From: Actinomycetes bacterium
GTDB lineage: Bacteria > Actinomycetota > Acidimicrobiia > Acidimicrobiales > CADCSY01
Assembly: GCA_025464025.1 (NCBI GenBank)
Contig: JAODBP010000253.1
Location: 1-43,416, forward strand
Length of the DNA stretch: 43,416 nt
Reading direction: 5' to 3'
This document shows positions 31,076 through 39,336 of this stretch, one piece after another. Position 1 is the first letter of the stretch. The number at the start of each line of letters is the position of its first letter. The notes under the pieces were generated by a model that did not search any database, had not been told where the DNA came from, and saw only the letters and a list, made by a program, of their open reading frames with translations. A program made the translations under genes and the position numbers.

Positions 31076-32099
31076 TTACCTCTGCGTCTCGCCCAGCTCG
31101 CGGATGGGTGGCGGCCGGACCGTGCTGCTCGGCGTGGCCGGTGCCGCCGCTCGAACGGGCGCGCCGTTGCGCTTCCTCGTCCATCCGGCGATGGCGCCCG
31201 AGCTCGAGGCCCTGGGGGTGGGGGTCGAGTCGCTGGCCGGGGGCCACGGTGGCCGCCGGCTCCTCGAGGCCCGCCGGAGGCTGCGCACGGCGCGGCCGGC
31301 TGCCGCGCTCCTCCTCGACAACCTCTCGCTCGGGAGCGGCGTGCCCGAGGTGGTGTTCGTGGCCAACGCGCTGGTGGTCACGCCGGGTTCTCGGTTCGAC
31401 GCCCGCGCCCTCTGGTTCCGGGCCTCGGCCCGGCGGGTCACCTCGTTCGTCGCCCCCAACCGGGCGTTGGAGCACGCCGTCGTCGAGCGCACTGGCGCCC
31501 GGTGCGTGACCGCTCCGCTCGGCGTCCAGCCGCCGCCGGAGGAAGCGCGGCCGACACGGGTGCCTCGGCGCGTCCTCCACATCGGGCTCCCGTCGCCGCA
31601 GAAGAACCTCGAGGCCGTCGTCCGGACCTTCGCCCTCCTCGCGCCCGACGTCGAGCTGCGCTGGAACCTGCCGGCCGACTCCGACGAGGGCTGCCGCTTG
31701 GCTGCCCTCGCCATCGAGCTGGGTGTCGCCGACCGGATCACCTGGCTCGGCCACCTAGCGCCCGACGACCTCTGGCGGGAGCTGGCGTCAGCCAGCGCGT
31801 TCCTCTTCCCGTCGTACCTGGAGTCCTACGGGTTGCCCGCGGTGGAGGCGCTGTCGGTTGGCACGCCGGTCGTCTCGGCCGAGCGGCCCTGGGCCCGAGC
31901 CGTGTTCGGGGATGCCGCCCTCTTCGCCGATCCGGACGATCCGGCCGACCTCGCCGGCCTGGTGACCCAGGTCCTCGACGACGTCACCCTCCGTGAACGC
32001 ATGAGCGCCGCTGGCGTCGCGCTCACCGCGACCCGCACGTGGGACGCGATGCTGGGGGTCGTGATGACGGAACTGGAACGTGCGGCCCTGGACCGCTGA
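31068..32099 (+). CDS. Glycosyltransferase family 4, operon member 3
   Basis: This 343-residue GT4 protein starts ADYLCVSPSSRMGGGRTVLL and has a compact N-terminal domain (LLLDNLSLGSG, then FVANALVVTPGSRF), VLHIGLPSPQKNLEAVV (about 177-193) and the donor motif ESYGLPAVEA (about 260-269). The layout recalls mannosyl- and rhamnosyltransferases of lipid-linked glycans, but the sugar cannot be assigned. Tandem GTG codons at 31065 and 31068 are both possible starts; either overlaps the deacetylase stop by 8-11 bases. The gene overlaps the next one by 20 bases. Confidence 0.82.
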   Translation: MADYLCVSPSSRMGGGRTVLLGVAGAAARTGAPLRFLVHPAMAPELEALGVGVESLAGGHGGRRLLEARRRLRTARPAAALLLDNLSLGSGVPEVVFVANALVVTPGSRFDARALWFRASARRVTSFVAPNRALEHAVVERTGARCVTAPLGVQPPPEEARPTRVPRRVLHIGLPSPQKNLEAVVRTFALLAPDVELRWNLPADSDEGCRLAALAIELGVADRITWLGHLAPDDLWRELASASAFLFPSYLESYGLPAVEALSVGTPVVSAERPWARAVFGDAALFADPDDPADLAGLVTQVLDDVTLRERMSAAGVALTATRTWDAMLGVVMTELERAALDR

Positions 32100-32949
32100 G
32101 CGCGGCCCGGGCGCGCGCTCGGTCCCGCTGACCGTCATCGTGATGACCTGGAACGAGGAGCTCAACATCCGGCGCTGCCTCGCCTCGGTGGGCTGGGCCG
32201 ATCAGGTCGTCGTCGTCGACAGCGGGTCGACCGATCGGACGGCCGCCCTCGCTCGGGAAGCCGGCGCCGAGGTGGTCGAGCACCTCTTCGTCGACTACGG
32301 CTCCCAGCGGCAGTGGTCGCTCGAGCTCGACATCGTCCGCAACGACTGGGTGCTCTTCGTCGACGCCGACGAGTGGGTCTCCGACGAGCTGGCCGCCGAG
32401 ATCGCCGGGCAGCTCCAGACCACGACCCACGCCGGCTACGCCTTCCGGCTGCGGCTGATCTTCCAGGATCGGTGGATCCGCCACGCCGGCTGGTACGCCA
32501 ACTCCCTGGTGGTGCGGCTCGTCCGGCGTGACCGCGCCCGCTGCGTCGGTGCCGTGAGCGAGCGCCTGGTCGTCGACGGCTCGGTCGGTCGGCTGCACCA
32601 CGACATCGTCGACGAGGACCTGAAGCCGTTCGAGGCGTGGCTCGCCAAGCACAACCGCTACTCGTCGCTCAAGGCCGCCGAACGGCTCGAGCTGCTGGAG
32701 GAGGGCGTGTGGACCCGCGTGCGTCGTGGCCTCCGGGCACAGCCCCGGCGACGGGTGCCACGCGAGCTGGCGAAGTCGCTTCTCCTGCCCCGCGTCCCGC
32801 TCTCGCCCCTGCTGGTGTTCACCTACCTCGCCGTCCTCCGGGGCGGCGTGCTCGACGGCGTCACCGGCCTTCGGTTCTGTTCCCTCCACGCCGGACAGGA
32901 ACTGGCGATTCGGATGAAGGTCGACGAGGCCCGCCGGCGTCGGCCTTGA
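32080..32949 (+). CDS. Glycosyltransferase family 2 (WaaE/KdtX-like)
   Basis: This 289-residue GT-A protein has TVIVMTWNEELNIRRCL (about 18-34), VVVDSGSTDRT, the DxD-type LFVDADEW (about 92-98) and RLVRRD, all typical of the WaaE/KdtX-like GT2 group. The C-terminus (LDGVTGLRFCSLHAGQE, then a basic tail) matches that group's membrane-associated end. GTG at 32080 overlaps the previous gene by 20 bases; no better start lies near TVIVMTWN. Its last 89 bases are antisense to the 3' end of the kinase gene. Confidence 0.85.
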   Translation: MRPWTAERGPGARSVPLTVIVMTWNEELNIRRCLASVGWADQVVVVDSGSTDRTAALAREAGAEVVEHLFVDYGSQRQWSLELDIVRNDWVLFVDADEWVSDELAAEIAGQLQTTTHAGYAFRLRLIFQDRWIRHAGWYANSLVVRLVRRDRARCVGAVSERLVVDGSVGRLHHDIVDEDLKPFEAWLAKHNRYSSLKAAERLELLEEGVWTRVRRGLRAQPRRRVPRELAKSLLLPRVPLSPLLVFTYLAVLRGGVLDGVTGLRFCSLHAGQELAIRMKVDEARRRRP

Positions 32950-34573
32950 AGCGCGCCTTCTTGTTCCGGGCGTACTTGGGCGTCGCCCGCCGGGCCGAGC
33001 GCTTCGACGTGCTCTGGGGTCGATAGCCGTAGCCGTACTGCCCGCCGTAGCTGTCGTAGCCGTCACCGCTCACGCCGTTGAGGACCGCACCGATCATCCG
33101 GGCCTCGACCTGCTGGAGCAGCTCGACGGCTCGGCGGACCCCACGGCGGGTCCCCCGCTTGCGTGAGGACACGAGGATCGTCCCGTCGACCTGGCCGGCC
33201 ACGATCATGGCGTCGGCCACGGGGAGCACGGGGGGCGTGTCGATGAGCACGACGTCGGCGCGGGCTCGCAGCTCGTTGAAGATGTCGGCGGCGCGCTTCG
33301 ACGAAAGCAGCTCGGACGGGTTGGGCGGCGGTGGGCCGGAGGCCAGGACCAGCAGGTTCGGGATGTTCGGCACCGGTTGGAGCGCCTGGTTGAGCGGCAG
33401 CTCGCCGAGCAGGACCGACGTGAAGCCGATGTTGTTGTCGAGCTCGAAGAACTCGTGAAGGCGGGGCCGGCGCAGGTCGCAGCACACGAGGACGACCCGG
33501 CGGCCGGCGCGAGCCAGGGCGACACCGAGGTTGGTGATGGTGGTCGTCTTGCCCTCGCCGGCCGACGTGCTGGTCACCTGGATGAGCAGCACGGGCGAGT
33601 CGATGGAGATGAACTGGATCGCAGTCCGGAGCGAGCGGTAGGCCTCGGCTGCGGCCGAGTCGGGTTCCTCGATCGACACGAGCCGGGCCTTGGCCCGGTT
33701 CTTCCACCTCGGCACGAACGGGATGAGGCCGATCGTGGTGAGGCTGCTCGAGCGCTCGAGGTCCTCCTTCGTGCGGATGGAGTCGTCGAGGTAGTCGATG
33801 CCGAAGGCCAGGCCGATGGCCAGGACGAGGGCGACGGCGAAGGCGATGGCGGCCGTGCGCCTCGGCGTCGGTCGGAACGGGCTGCCGGGCGTGAGCGCCT
33901 CGGAGACGAGGCGGGCGCCACCCGAGCGCGACACACGGCTGGCGAGCTGGAGCTGGCTGAGTTGGTCGGAGTAGGCGCTGCGTTGAACCAGGAGGCCCTG
34001 CACCTCGGCGTCCCGGGCGTCGACGGAGATCGAGCCCGAGCCCGAGGCTCGCTCGCTGGCGACGGCGATCTGGCGGTCGAGGTCGGCGAGCTTCGTCTGG
34101 ACCTCGGCGGCGGCGGCGAGCAGGTCGTCGACCAGCTCCTGGCGGCGGGTCTGGATGTAGACCTCGGCGTAGGTGTTGGCCGCCCGGGCGGCGAGGGCCG
34201 GGTCGCCGCTCTGGGCCTCCAGGGCGACCACGTCGGTCTGACCCTTCGGGGTGATCGACACGGCCGGGGCGTAGCCGAGCTTGCGTGCCACGGCCGACCG
34301 GATCGACCGGGACGTCATGACCTGGATCTCGGTGCCGATGTCGACCTGGGTGCGGTTCGACGACTGGCTGTCGCCGGGGACGAAGATCTGCTCGGCGGTG
34401 CTCGGTCGGAGGAGCACCTCGGACGTCGAGCTGTAGACCTTGGTCTCCGACAGCGAGTAGGCCAGCCCGGCGGCGGTGCCGAGGATGACCACGGCTACGA
34501 TCAGCCACTGCCGCCGCCGGACCACGACGATGTAGTCACGAAGCGTGAGATCGTTCGCCTCATCGACTGCCAC
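32861..34573 (-). CDS. Wzc-like chain-length regulator and bacterial tyrosine kinase (BY-kinase)
   Basis: This protein of about 570 residues fuses a Wzz-type domain to a cytosolic kinase: a first membrane helix (LIVAVVILGTAAGLAY, near residue 28), an extracytosolic coiled-coil region to about 215, a second helix (AIAFAVALVLAIGLAFGI, about 235-252) and the BY-kinase domain. Walker A is TSAGEGKTTT (about 332-341), Walker A' VCCDLRRPR and Walker B VLIDTPPV. A tyrosine cluster (GYDSYGGQYGYGY) near residue 520 is the expected autophosphorylation tail, followed by a basic disordered end. GTG at 34573 is chosen because TAGCGT lies 7 bases upstream; GTG 34582 adds three residues. It controls polymer length together with Wzy. 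Confidence 0.88.
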   Translation of the reverse strand: MAVDEANDLTLRDYIVVVRRRQWLIVAVVILGTAAGLAYSLSETKVYSSTSEVLLRPSTAEQIFVPGDSQSSNRTQVDIGTEIQVMTSRSIRSAVARKLGYAPAVSITPKGQTDVVALEAQSGDPALAARAANTYAEVYIQTRRQELVDDLLAAAAEVQTKLADLDRQIAVASERASGSGSISVDARDAEVQGLLVQRSAYSDQLSQLQLASRVSRSGGARLVSEALTPGSPFRPTPRRTAAIAFAVALVLAIGLAFGIDYLDDSIRTKEDLERSSSLTTIGLIPFVPRWKNRAKARLVSIEEPDSAAAEAYRSLRTAIQFISIDSPVLLIQVTSTSAGEGKTTTITNLGVALARAGRRVVLVCCDLRRPRLHEFFELDNNIGFTSVLLGELPLNQALQPVPNIPNLLVLASGPPPPNPSELLSSKRAADIFNELRARADVVLIDTPPVLPVADAMIVAGQVDGTILVSSRKRGTRRGVRRAVELLQQVEARMIGAVLNGVSGDGYDSYGGQYGYGYRPQSTSKRSARRATPKYARNKKARFKADAGGPRRPSSESPVPVRRGGNRTEGR

Positions 34574-34580
34574 GAAGGCC

Positions 34581-34586
34581 ACGCTA
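34581..34586 (-). promoter_or_regulatory. -10 element of the BY-kinase gene (leaderless type)
   Basis: TAGCGT on the minus strand ends 7 bases before the GTG at 34573. The hexamer overlaps the alternative GTG at 34582, so use of that start would make this hexamer coincidental. Confidence 0.35.
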
Positions 34587-34640
34587 CCGAACGTGGGGCC
34601 GGGAGCCCGGCGAGCGACACGAACCAGGCAAAGCGGACGT

Positions 34641-34650
34641 AGGAGCGGAG
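34641..34650 (+). promoter_or_regulatory. Shine-Dalgarno site of the epimerase gene
   Basis: Purine-rich AGGAGCGGAGCGGG begins just before 34641 and ends about 8 bases before the ATG at 34659. It decides for this ATG over an in-frame start 38 codons upstream, and shows that this operon uses a leadered mRNA. Confidence 0.55.
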
Positions 34651-34658
34651 CGGGTCAC

Positions 34659-35537
34659 ATGGGAAGCACCGTGCTGGTCACCGGTGCGTCCGGGTTCCTG
34701 GGTCGCCGCGTGGTGCGCGGGCTCGCCGACCGGGGCCACGAGCCGGTCGGGTTCGTCCGGAGCTCGGCGGCCGCCGACGTCGTGCGGTCGGCCGGGGGTG
34801 GCGTCGTGGTCGGCGACCTCGACGATCCGGCAACCCTCGACCGGGCCCACGCCGAGGTCGGCCCGGACCAGATCGTCCACGTCGCCTCGCTCGGCTTCGG
34901 GCACGCCGAGGCCATGGTGCAGGCGGCCGAAGGGGCCGGCGTCGCCCGCACGGTCTTCGTGTCGACGACGGCCGTCCTCACCCGCCTCGACGCCGGGTCC
35001 AAGTCGGTGCGCCTGGCCGCCGAGGCGACGATCGCGGCATCGTCGCTCGACTGGCTCGTCCTGCGCCCGAGCATGATCTACGGGGCCCCGGGCGACCGGA
35101 ACATGGAGCGCCTCCTCCGGTACCTGGCCCGGGGCGGCGTCGTCCCGATGCCGGGTGGTGGTCGCGGGCTCCAGCAGCCTGTCCACGTCGACGACCTGGC
35201 CGCGGCCGTGGTCGCCACCCTCGACCTCGTCCTGCTCGACCACCGCATCGTCACCCTCGCCGGGCCCGAGGCCCTCCCGCTGCGCGAGGTGGTCGCCGAG
35301 GCGGCCTGGGCCCTGGGCCGGCGGCCCCGCGCCGTCCCGGTGCCGGCGGCCACGGTGGCATCGGTGCTGCGCCGGCTCGAACGGGTCGTTCGCCTGCCGC
35401 TGCGCGCCGAGCAGGTCGAGCGGGTGGTGGAGGACAAGCAGTTCGCCATCGACGAGGCCCGCGCCCTGCTTGGGTTCGACCCGCGGTCATTCGCCGACGG
35501 CATCCGGGGCGAGGCCGTGGCCCTCGGCCTGGCATGA
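34659..35537 (+). CDS. Atypical NAD(P)-dependent SDR/epimerase-like protein
   Basis: This 292-residue protein has the dinucleotide motif VTGASGFLGRRVV (about 5-17) and typical extended-SDR order (HVASLGFGHAEAM, then VFVSTTAVLTRLD, then LRPSMIYGAPGDRNM and VHVDDLAAAVV). There is no YxxxK after the STTA strand; the stretch SKSVRLAAEATI replaces it. It therefore belongs with atypical SDRs, which may bind NAD(P) without standard epimerase chemistry or be redox sensors. The usual assignment in similar loci is nucleotide-sugar epimerase, which I keep as tentative. It is first in a five-gene operon, joined by ATGA to the heparinase-like gene. Confidence 0.75.
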   Translation: MGSTVLVTGASGFLGRRVVRGLADRGHEPVGFVRSSAAADVVRSAGGGVVVGDLDDPATLDRAHAEVGPDQIVHVASLGFGHAEAMVQAAEGAGVARTVFVSTTAVLTRLDAGSKSVRLAAEATIAASSLDWLVLRPSMIYGAPGDRNMERLLRYLARGGVVPMPGGGRGLQQPVHVDDLAAAVVATLDLVLLDHRIVTLAGPEALPLREVVAEAAWALGRRPRAVPVPAATVASVLRRLERVVRLPLRAEQVERVVEDKQFAIDEARALLGFDPRSFADGIRGEAVALGLA

Positions 35538-37198
35538 GCGGCTCGCTCGCCGACCAGCTCGCCTTCGCGCGCGGCCTGCGCCCGGCCCAGGTCGCCCACC
35601 GGGCCCGGCTGCGGGTCCAGCGCGAGGTCCAGCGTCGGCTGCCCGGGCCGGCTCGCCGGCTGCTCACCCGGCCGGTCGGGGCACCACCGCCCGGCTGGCC
35701 TGGCGGGTTCCGGCCTCTCGCCCTCCTCGATGCCGATCTCGACGAGGCGCACGCCGCCGGGTCCGGCCACTTCGACCTCCTGGGCGAGGCGCGCGCCCTC
35801 GGGTCGCCGATCGACTGGCGCGTGGACGGCACATCCCGGCTCTGGGCGTTCCACCTCCACTACCTCGAGTGGGCCTGGGGCCTGGTCGACGACCCCGATC
35901 GGGAACGGGCGAGCGCTTCGTTCGAAGCGATGTGGTGCTCCTGGAAGGCGGTCGTGCCGTTCGGGGCCGGCGACGCTTGGGCGCCCTACGTCGTGGCCGT
36001 CCGGACGTGGGTGCTGTGCGGGCTGGCTGACGCATTGCTCGACGACGAGGCCCGCCACCGCACGGGCATCGTCGCGGACCTTGCCCTCCATGCCGGCTAC
36101 GTGCGCGCCAACCTCGAGCTCGACGTCGGCGGCAACCACCTCGTGAAGGACCTGAAGGCTGTCATCGGAGCCGGGGTGTGGCTCGGCGACGACCGCCTCG
36201 TCGCCGCCGGCCTGCGGCACCTGCGAGGCCAGCTCGACCACCAGGTGCTGGCCGACGGCGGCCACTTCGAGCGCTCGCCGGCCTACCACGTCCAGGTCCT
36301 GGCCGACCTCGTCGATGTCGAGGGTGTGCTGCCCTCGCCGCCGGCCTGGTTGACGAGCCGCACCGCAGCCATGCGGGGCTGGCTGGCCGCGATGGTGCTG
36401 CCGTCGGGCAACATCCCGCTCCTCGGCGATGCCGTGCCGGTCGCGCCCGGCTTGCTCGCCGCCCTCGCGCCAGCTCGCACCGTGCCCGGCCTCGACGACC
36501 TCCTGCCCTCCGGCCACGTTGTGGCCGAGATGGGGCTACGCGGCCACTTGGTCGTCGACGTCGGCCCGCCCGGGCCCCGCGACCTCCCGGCCCACGCCCA
36601 CGCCGACTGCCTCTCGTTCGTGCTGTGCGTCGACGGACGCGACGTGTTCGTCGACGGGGGCACGTCGACCTACGACCCTGGTCCCCGCCGGGCCTTCGAG
36701 CGGTCGACCGCGGCCCACAACACGGTCGAGGTCGACGGCGCCGATCAGACGCCGCTGTTCGGCACGTTCCGGGCCGGTGCCCCGGCCGTGCCCCACGTCG
36801 AGGAGCTCCGGCCGGTCGAAGGTGGCTTCGTGCTCCGTGCCTGGCACGACGGCTACGAGCGGCTGCCCGGTGCGCCGCGCCACGAGCGGACGATCACCGC
36901 CGGACCCGACGGGTTGGTGCTCGACGACGAGGTGCACGGGTCGGGTCGGCATCGGGTCACCAGCCGGCTCCACGTCGCTCCCGGGCTCGATGTGGTTCCG
37001 GTGCCGGGTGGCCTGCGAGTCGGTCCGGTCCTGGTCCGGTGGCCGGCCGACGAGCCGGCTTGGGTGCCGGGATCGGTCGAGGTCGGCGTCGGCTTCGGAC
37101 GCCGGGTCGAGGTGCCGGTGCTGGTCCGCGACGCCCAGGTCACGTTGCCGGCGCGGACCAGCACCACGATGGGGCTGGTCGCCGATGGCGATACGTAG
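35534..37198 (+). CDS. Heparinase II/III-like protein (alginate-lyase fold)
   Basis: This 554-residue protein has an N-terminal alpha-toroid region (about 60-320, with FHLHYLEWAWGLVDD and GGNHLVKDLKAV) and a C-terminal beta-sandwich carrying the heparinase II/III signature: HAHADCLSF, FVDGGTSTYDPG, then RSTAAHNTVEVDGADQ (about 355-400). The family cleaves uronate-containing polysaccharides by beta-elimination. No signal peptide is seen, unusual for a lyase acting on finished polymer, though common for copies inside biosynthesis loci. It is paired with the two-domain oxidoreductase downstream, a neighbourhood I recall from other glycan loci; together they may edit a uronate-containing repeat. 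Confidence 0.85.
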   Translation: MSGSLADQLAFARGLRPAQVAHRARLRVQREVQRRLPGPARRLLTRPVGAPPPGWPGGFRPLALLDADLDEAHAAGSGHFDLLGEARALGSPIDWRVDGTSRLWAFHLHYLEWAWGLVDDPDRERASASFEAMWCSWKAVVPFGAGDAWAPYVVAVRTWVLCGLADALLDDEARHRTGIVADLALHAGYVRANLELDVGGNHLVKDLKAVIGAGVWLGDDRLVAAGLRHLRGQLDHQVLADGGHFERSPAYHVQVLADLVDVEGVLPSPPAWLTSRTAAMRGWLAAMVLPSGNIPLLGDAVPVAPGLLAALAPARTVPGLDDLLPSGHVVAEMGLRGHLVVDVGPPGPRDLPAHAHADCLSFVLCVDGRDVFVDGGTSTYDPGPRRAFERSTAAHNTVEVDGADQTPLFGTFRAGAPAVPHVEELRPVEGGFVLRAWHDGYERLPGAPRHERTITAGPDGLVLDDEVHGSGRHRVTSRLHVAPGLDVVPVPGGLRVGPVLVRWPADEPAWVPGSVEVGVGFGRRVEVPVLVRDAQVTLPARTSTTMGLVADGDT

Positions 37199-37219
37199 CA
37201 TGACGCCGGTGGAGCCCCG

Positions 37220-39295
37220 GTGAAGCAACTGGTCCAACCGCTCGGCGGCGGGCCGGTCCGGTTGCTCGACGTGCCGGCGCCCCAGGTCGGCCCCACCGAG
37301 GTGCTGGTGCGGACGTCGGTGAGCACGATCTCGTCGGGCACCGAGCGGGCGGTGACCGCGCTGGCCCGGTCGTCGCTGCTGGGAAAGGCCCGGGCCCGGC
37401 CCGACCTCGTTCGCCAGGTCGTCGCCCGCGCCCGCACCGAGGGCATCGTGGCCACCGGCCAGGCCGTGCGCCGCCGGCTCGAGGGCTACCTGCCGCTGGG
37501 CTACTCGGCGGCGGGCACGGTCGTGCAGGTCGGGTCGGCCGTCGAGGGACTCCGTCCCGGCGACCGGGTGGCCACGGCGGGTGCCGGGGCGGCCAACCAC
37601 GCCGAGCTCCAGGCGGTGCCGGGCCTGCTCTGCGCCAAGGTGCCGGACGGCGTGTCGGCCTCGCAGGCCGCGTTCGCCACCCTCGGGGCCATCGCCCTCC
37701 ACGGCCTGCGCCAGGCCGAGGTCGGCCCGGGTTCCAAGGTCGTCGTGCAGGGCCTCGGGCTCGTGGGGCAGCTCGCCGTCCGGCTGGCGCTGGCGTCGGG
37801 CTGCGACGTGCTCGGCCTCGATGTCGGCGAGGGCACGCTCGACCCGGCCCGCCGGGCCGGCGCCACCGCGCTCCTCGACCACGGCGCCGACACCACGGCC
37901 ATCGTGCTCGAGTGGTCGCGCGGCCGAGGCGCCGACGCCGTGCTGGTCACCGCCAGCGGGTCGACGGCCATGGCCCGCGTGCCGGCGCTCTGCCGAGACC
38001 GCGCCACGGTCGTGGTCGTCGGCGACGTCGGGCTCGACCTCGAGCGGACGCCGTTCTACGAGCGCGAGCTGACGATCCGCTTCTCCCGCTCCTACGGGCC
38101 GGGTCGCTACGACCGCAGCTACGAGGACTGGGCCGTCGACTACCCGGCCGGGCACGTCCGCTGGACCGAGGGTCGCAACCTCGAGGCGGTGCTCGATCTC
38201 CTGCGCTCGGGCCGGGTCGAGGTCGACGACCTGGTCACGCACTCGTTCCCGATCGACGAAGCGGCGGCGGCCTACGAGCTGCTCGACGGGCCCGGTCCGG
38301 CGCTCGGGATCCAGCTCTCCTACGACCATGCGCCCCGGCCGGCGAGCGCTCGCCCGGCGAGCGTGGTGGGCGGCGTCGGCGTCGGCCTGCTCGGCGGGGG
38401 TGCCTTCGCCCGCGGACGGCTCCTGCCGGCCCTTCGCTCGGCCGGGCTCACTGACTGGGTCGCGGTGGCGTCGGGCTCGGGTCTCGCCGCGGCCGGCCTG
38501 GTCGGCGACGGCTTCCGCCGCGCCGTGACGCCGGAGGAGCTGCTCGAGGACCCCGAGGTCGGGATCGTCGTCATCACCACCCCGCACGATGACCACGCCG
38601 AGCTGACATGCCGCGCCCTGGCTGCCGGCAAGCACGTGTGGTGCGAGAAGCCGGTGGTCCTCACCCTCGACGAGCTCGACGCCGTCGAGCGGGCGTGGCG
38701 CGACAGCGGTCGCGTCCTCGCCATCGGGTGCAACCGCCGGTGGTCGCCGGCCGTCGCCGCCGTGGTGGCCCACGTGGCCGGTGGCGCCGGGCCGCTGACC
38801 GTGACCTACCGCGTGAGCGCGGGCCCGGTGCCCGACGGGCACTGGCTCGCCGACCGGCGCCAGGGCGGGCGGCTCCTCGGCGAGGTGTGCCACTTCGTCG
38901 ACACGTGCACGGCGCTCGTGGGAGCCCCGATGGTGGAGGTCGGGGCTGTCGGGTCCGATGTCGGCGAGGTGCTGCTGGCCGCCGACGTGGCGATCGTGGC
39001 CCGGCATGCCGACGGCTCGGTGTCGGCCATCACCTACGGCGCCGGTGGTCACCACTCGACGCCGAAGGAGCGCATCGAGGTGCTGGGCCGAGGTCGGAGC
39101 GCCGTGGTCGATGACTTCCGGCGGGTCGAGCTCGACGGGCGCCAGGTGAGCAGTGGACGCCAGGACAAGGGCCACCAGCAGGCCGTCGGCGCCTTCGCGG
39201 CGGCCGTGCGGGGCGGGGCCGAGCTGCCGACGGACGACCTCCTGGCGAGCATGCGGGCCACGCTCTGGGCCGCCGTGTCGCTGGGCGAGCCCTGA
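37220..39295 (+). CDS. Two-domain oxidoreductase: zinc-type dehydrogenase fused to Gfo/Idh/MocA
   Basis: This 691-residue protein has an MDR dehydrogenase half (about 1-370; nucleotide loop VVVQGLGLVGQLA near 175) and a Gfo/Idh/MocA half (about 390-690; NAD(P) loop GVGLLGGGAFARG, then CEKPVVLTLDELD, the EKP motif). Such bi-domain enzymes occur in surface-polysaccharide loci and are thought to act on nucleotide sugars. Usual MDR zinc ligands are not obvious, so the first half may be zinc-free. GTG at 37220 lies 21 bases after the heparinase-like stop and has no clear Shine-Dalgarno sequence. The stop overlaps a CTG that may start the next gene. Confidence 0.87.
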   Translation: MKQLVQPLGGGPVRLLDVPAPQVGPTEVLVRTSVSTISSGTERAVTALARSSLLGKARARPDLVRQVVARARTEGIVATGQAVRRRLEGYLPLGYSAAGTVVQVGSAVEGLRPGDRVATAGAGAANHAELQAVPGLLCAKVPDGVSASQAAFATLGAIALHGLRQAEVGPGSKVVVQGLGLVGQLAVRLALASGCDVLGLDVGEGTLDPARRAGATALLDHGADTTAIVLEWSRGRGADAVLVTASGSTAMARVPALCRDRATVVVVGDVGLDLERTPFYERELTIRFSRSYGPGRYDRSYEDWAVDYPAGHVRWTEGRNLEAVLDLLRSGRVEVDDLVTHSFPIDEAAAAYELLDGPGPALGIQLSYDHAPRPASARPASVVGGVGVGLLGGGAFARGRLLPALRSAGLTDWVAVASGSGLAAAGLVGDGFRRAVTPEELLEDPEVGIVVITTPHDDHAELTCRALAAGKHVWCEKPVVLTLDELDAVERAWRDSGRVLAIGCNRRWSPAVAAVVAHVAGGAGPLTVTYRVSAGPVPDGHWLADRRQGGRLLGEVCHFVDTCTALVGAPMVEVGAVGSDVGEVLLAADVAIVARHADGSVSAITYGAGGHHSTPKERIEVLGRGRSAVVDDFRRVELDGRQVSSGRQDKGHQQAVGAFAAAVRGGAELPTDDLLASMRATLWAAVSLGEP

Positions 39296-39336
39296 GCGCC
39301 TGCGTCGCCGCCCCGGCGGCGTTCGTCCTGTCGGTC

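Noticed and set aside
36536..39175. Very long antisense open frame of about 880 codons opposite the heparinase-like and oxidoreductase genes
   Set aside because: Same composition and no motif; both plus-strand genes have recognised domains throughout.
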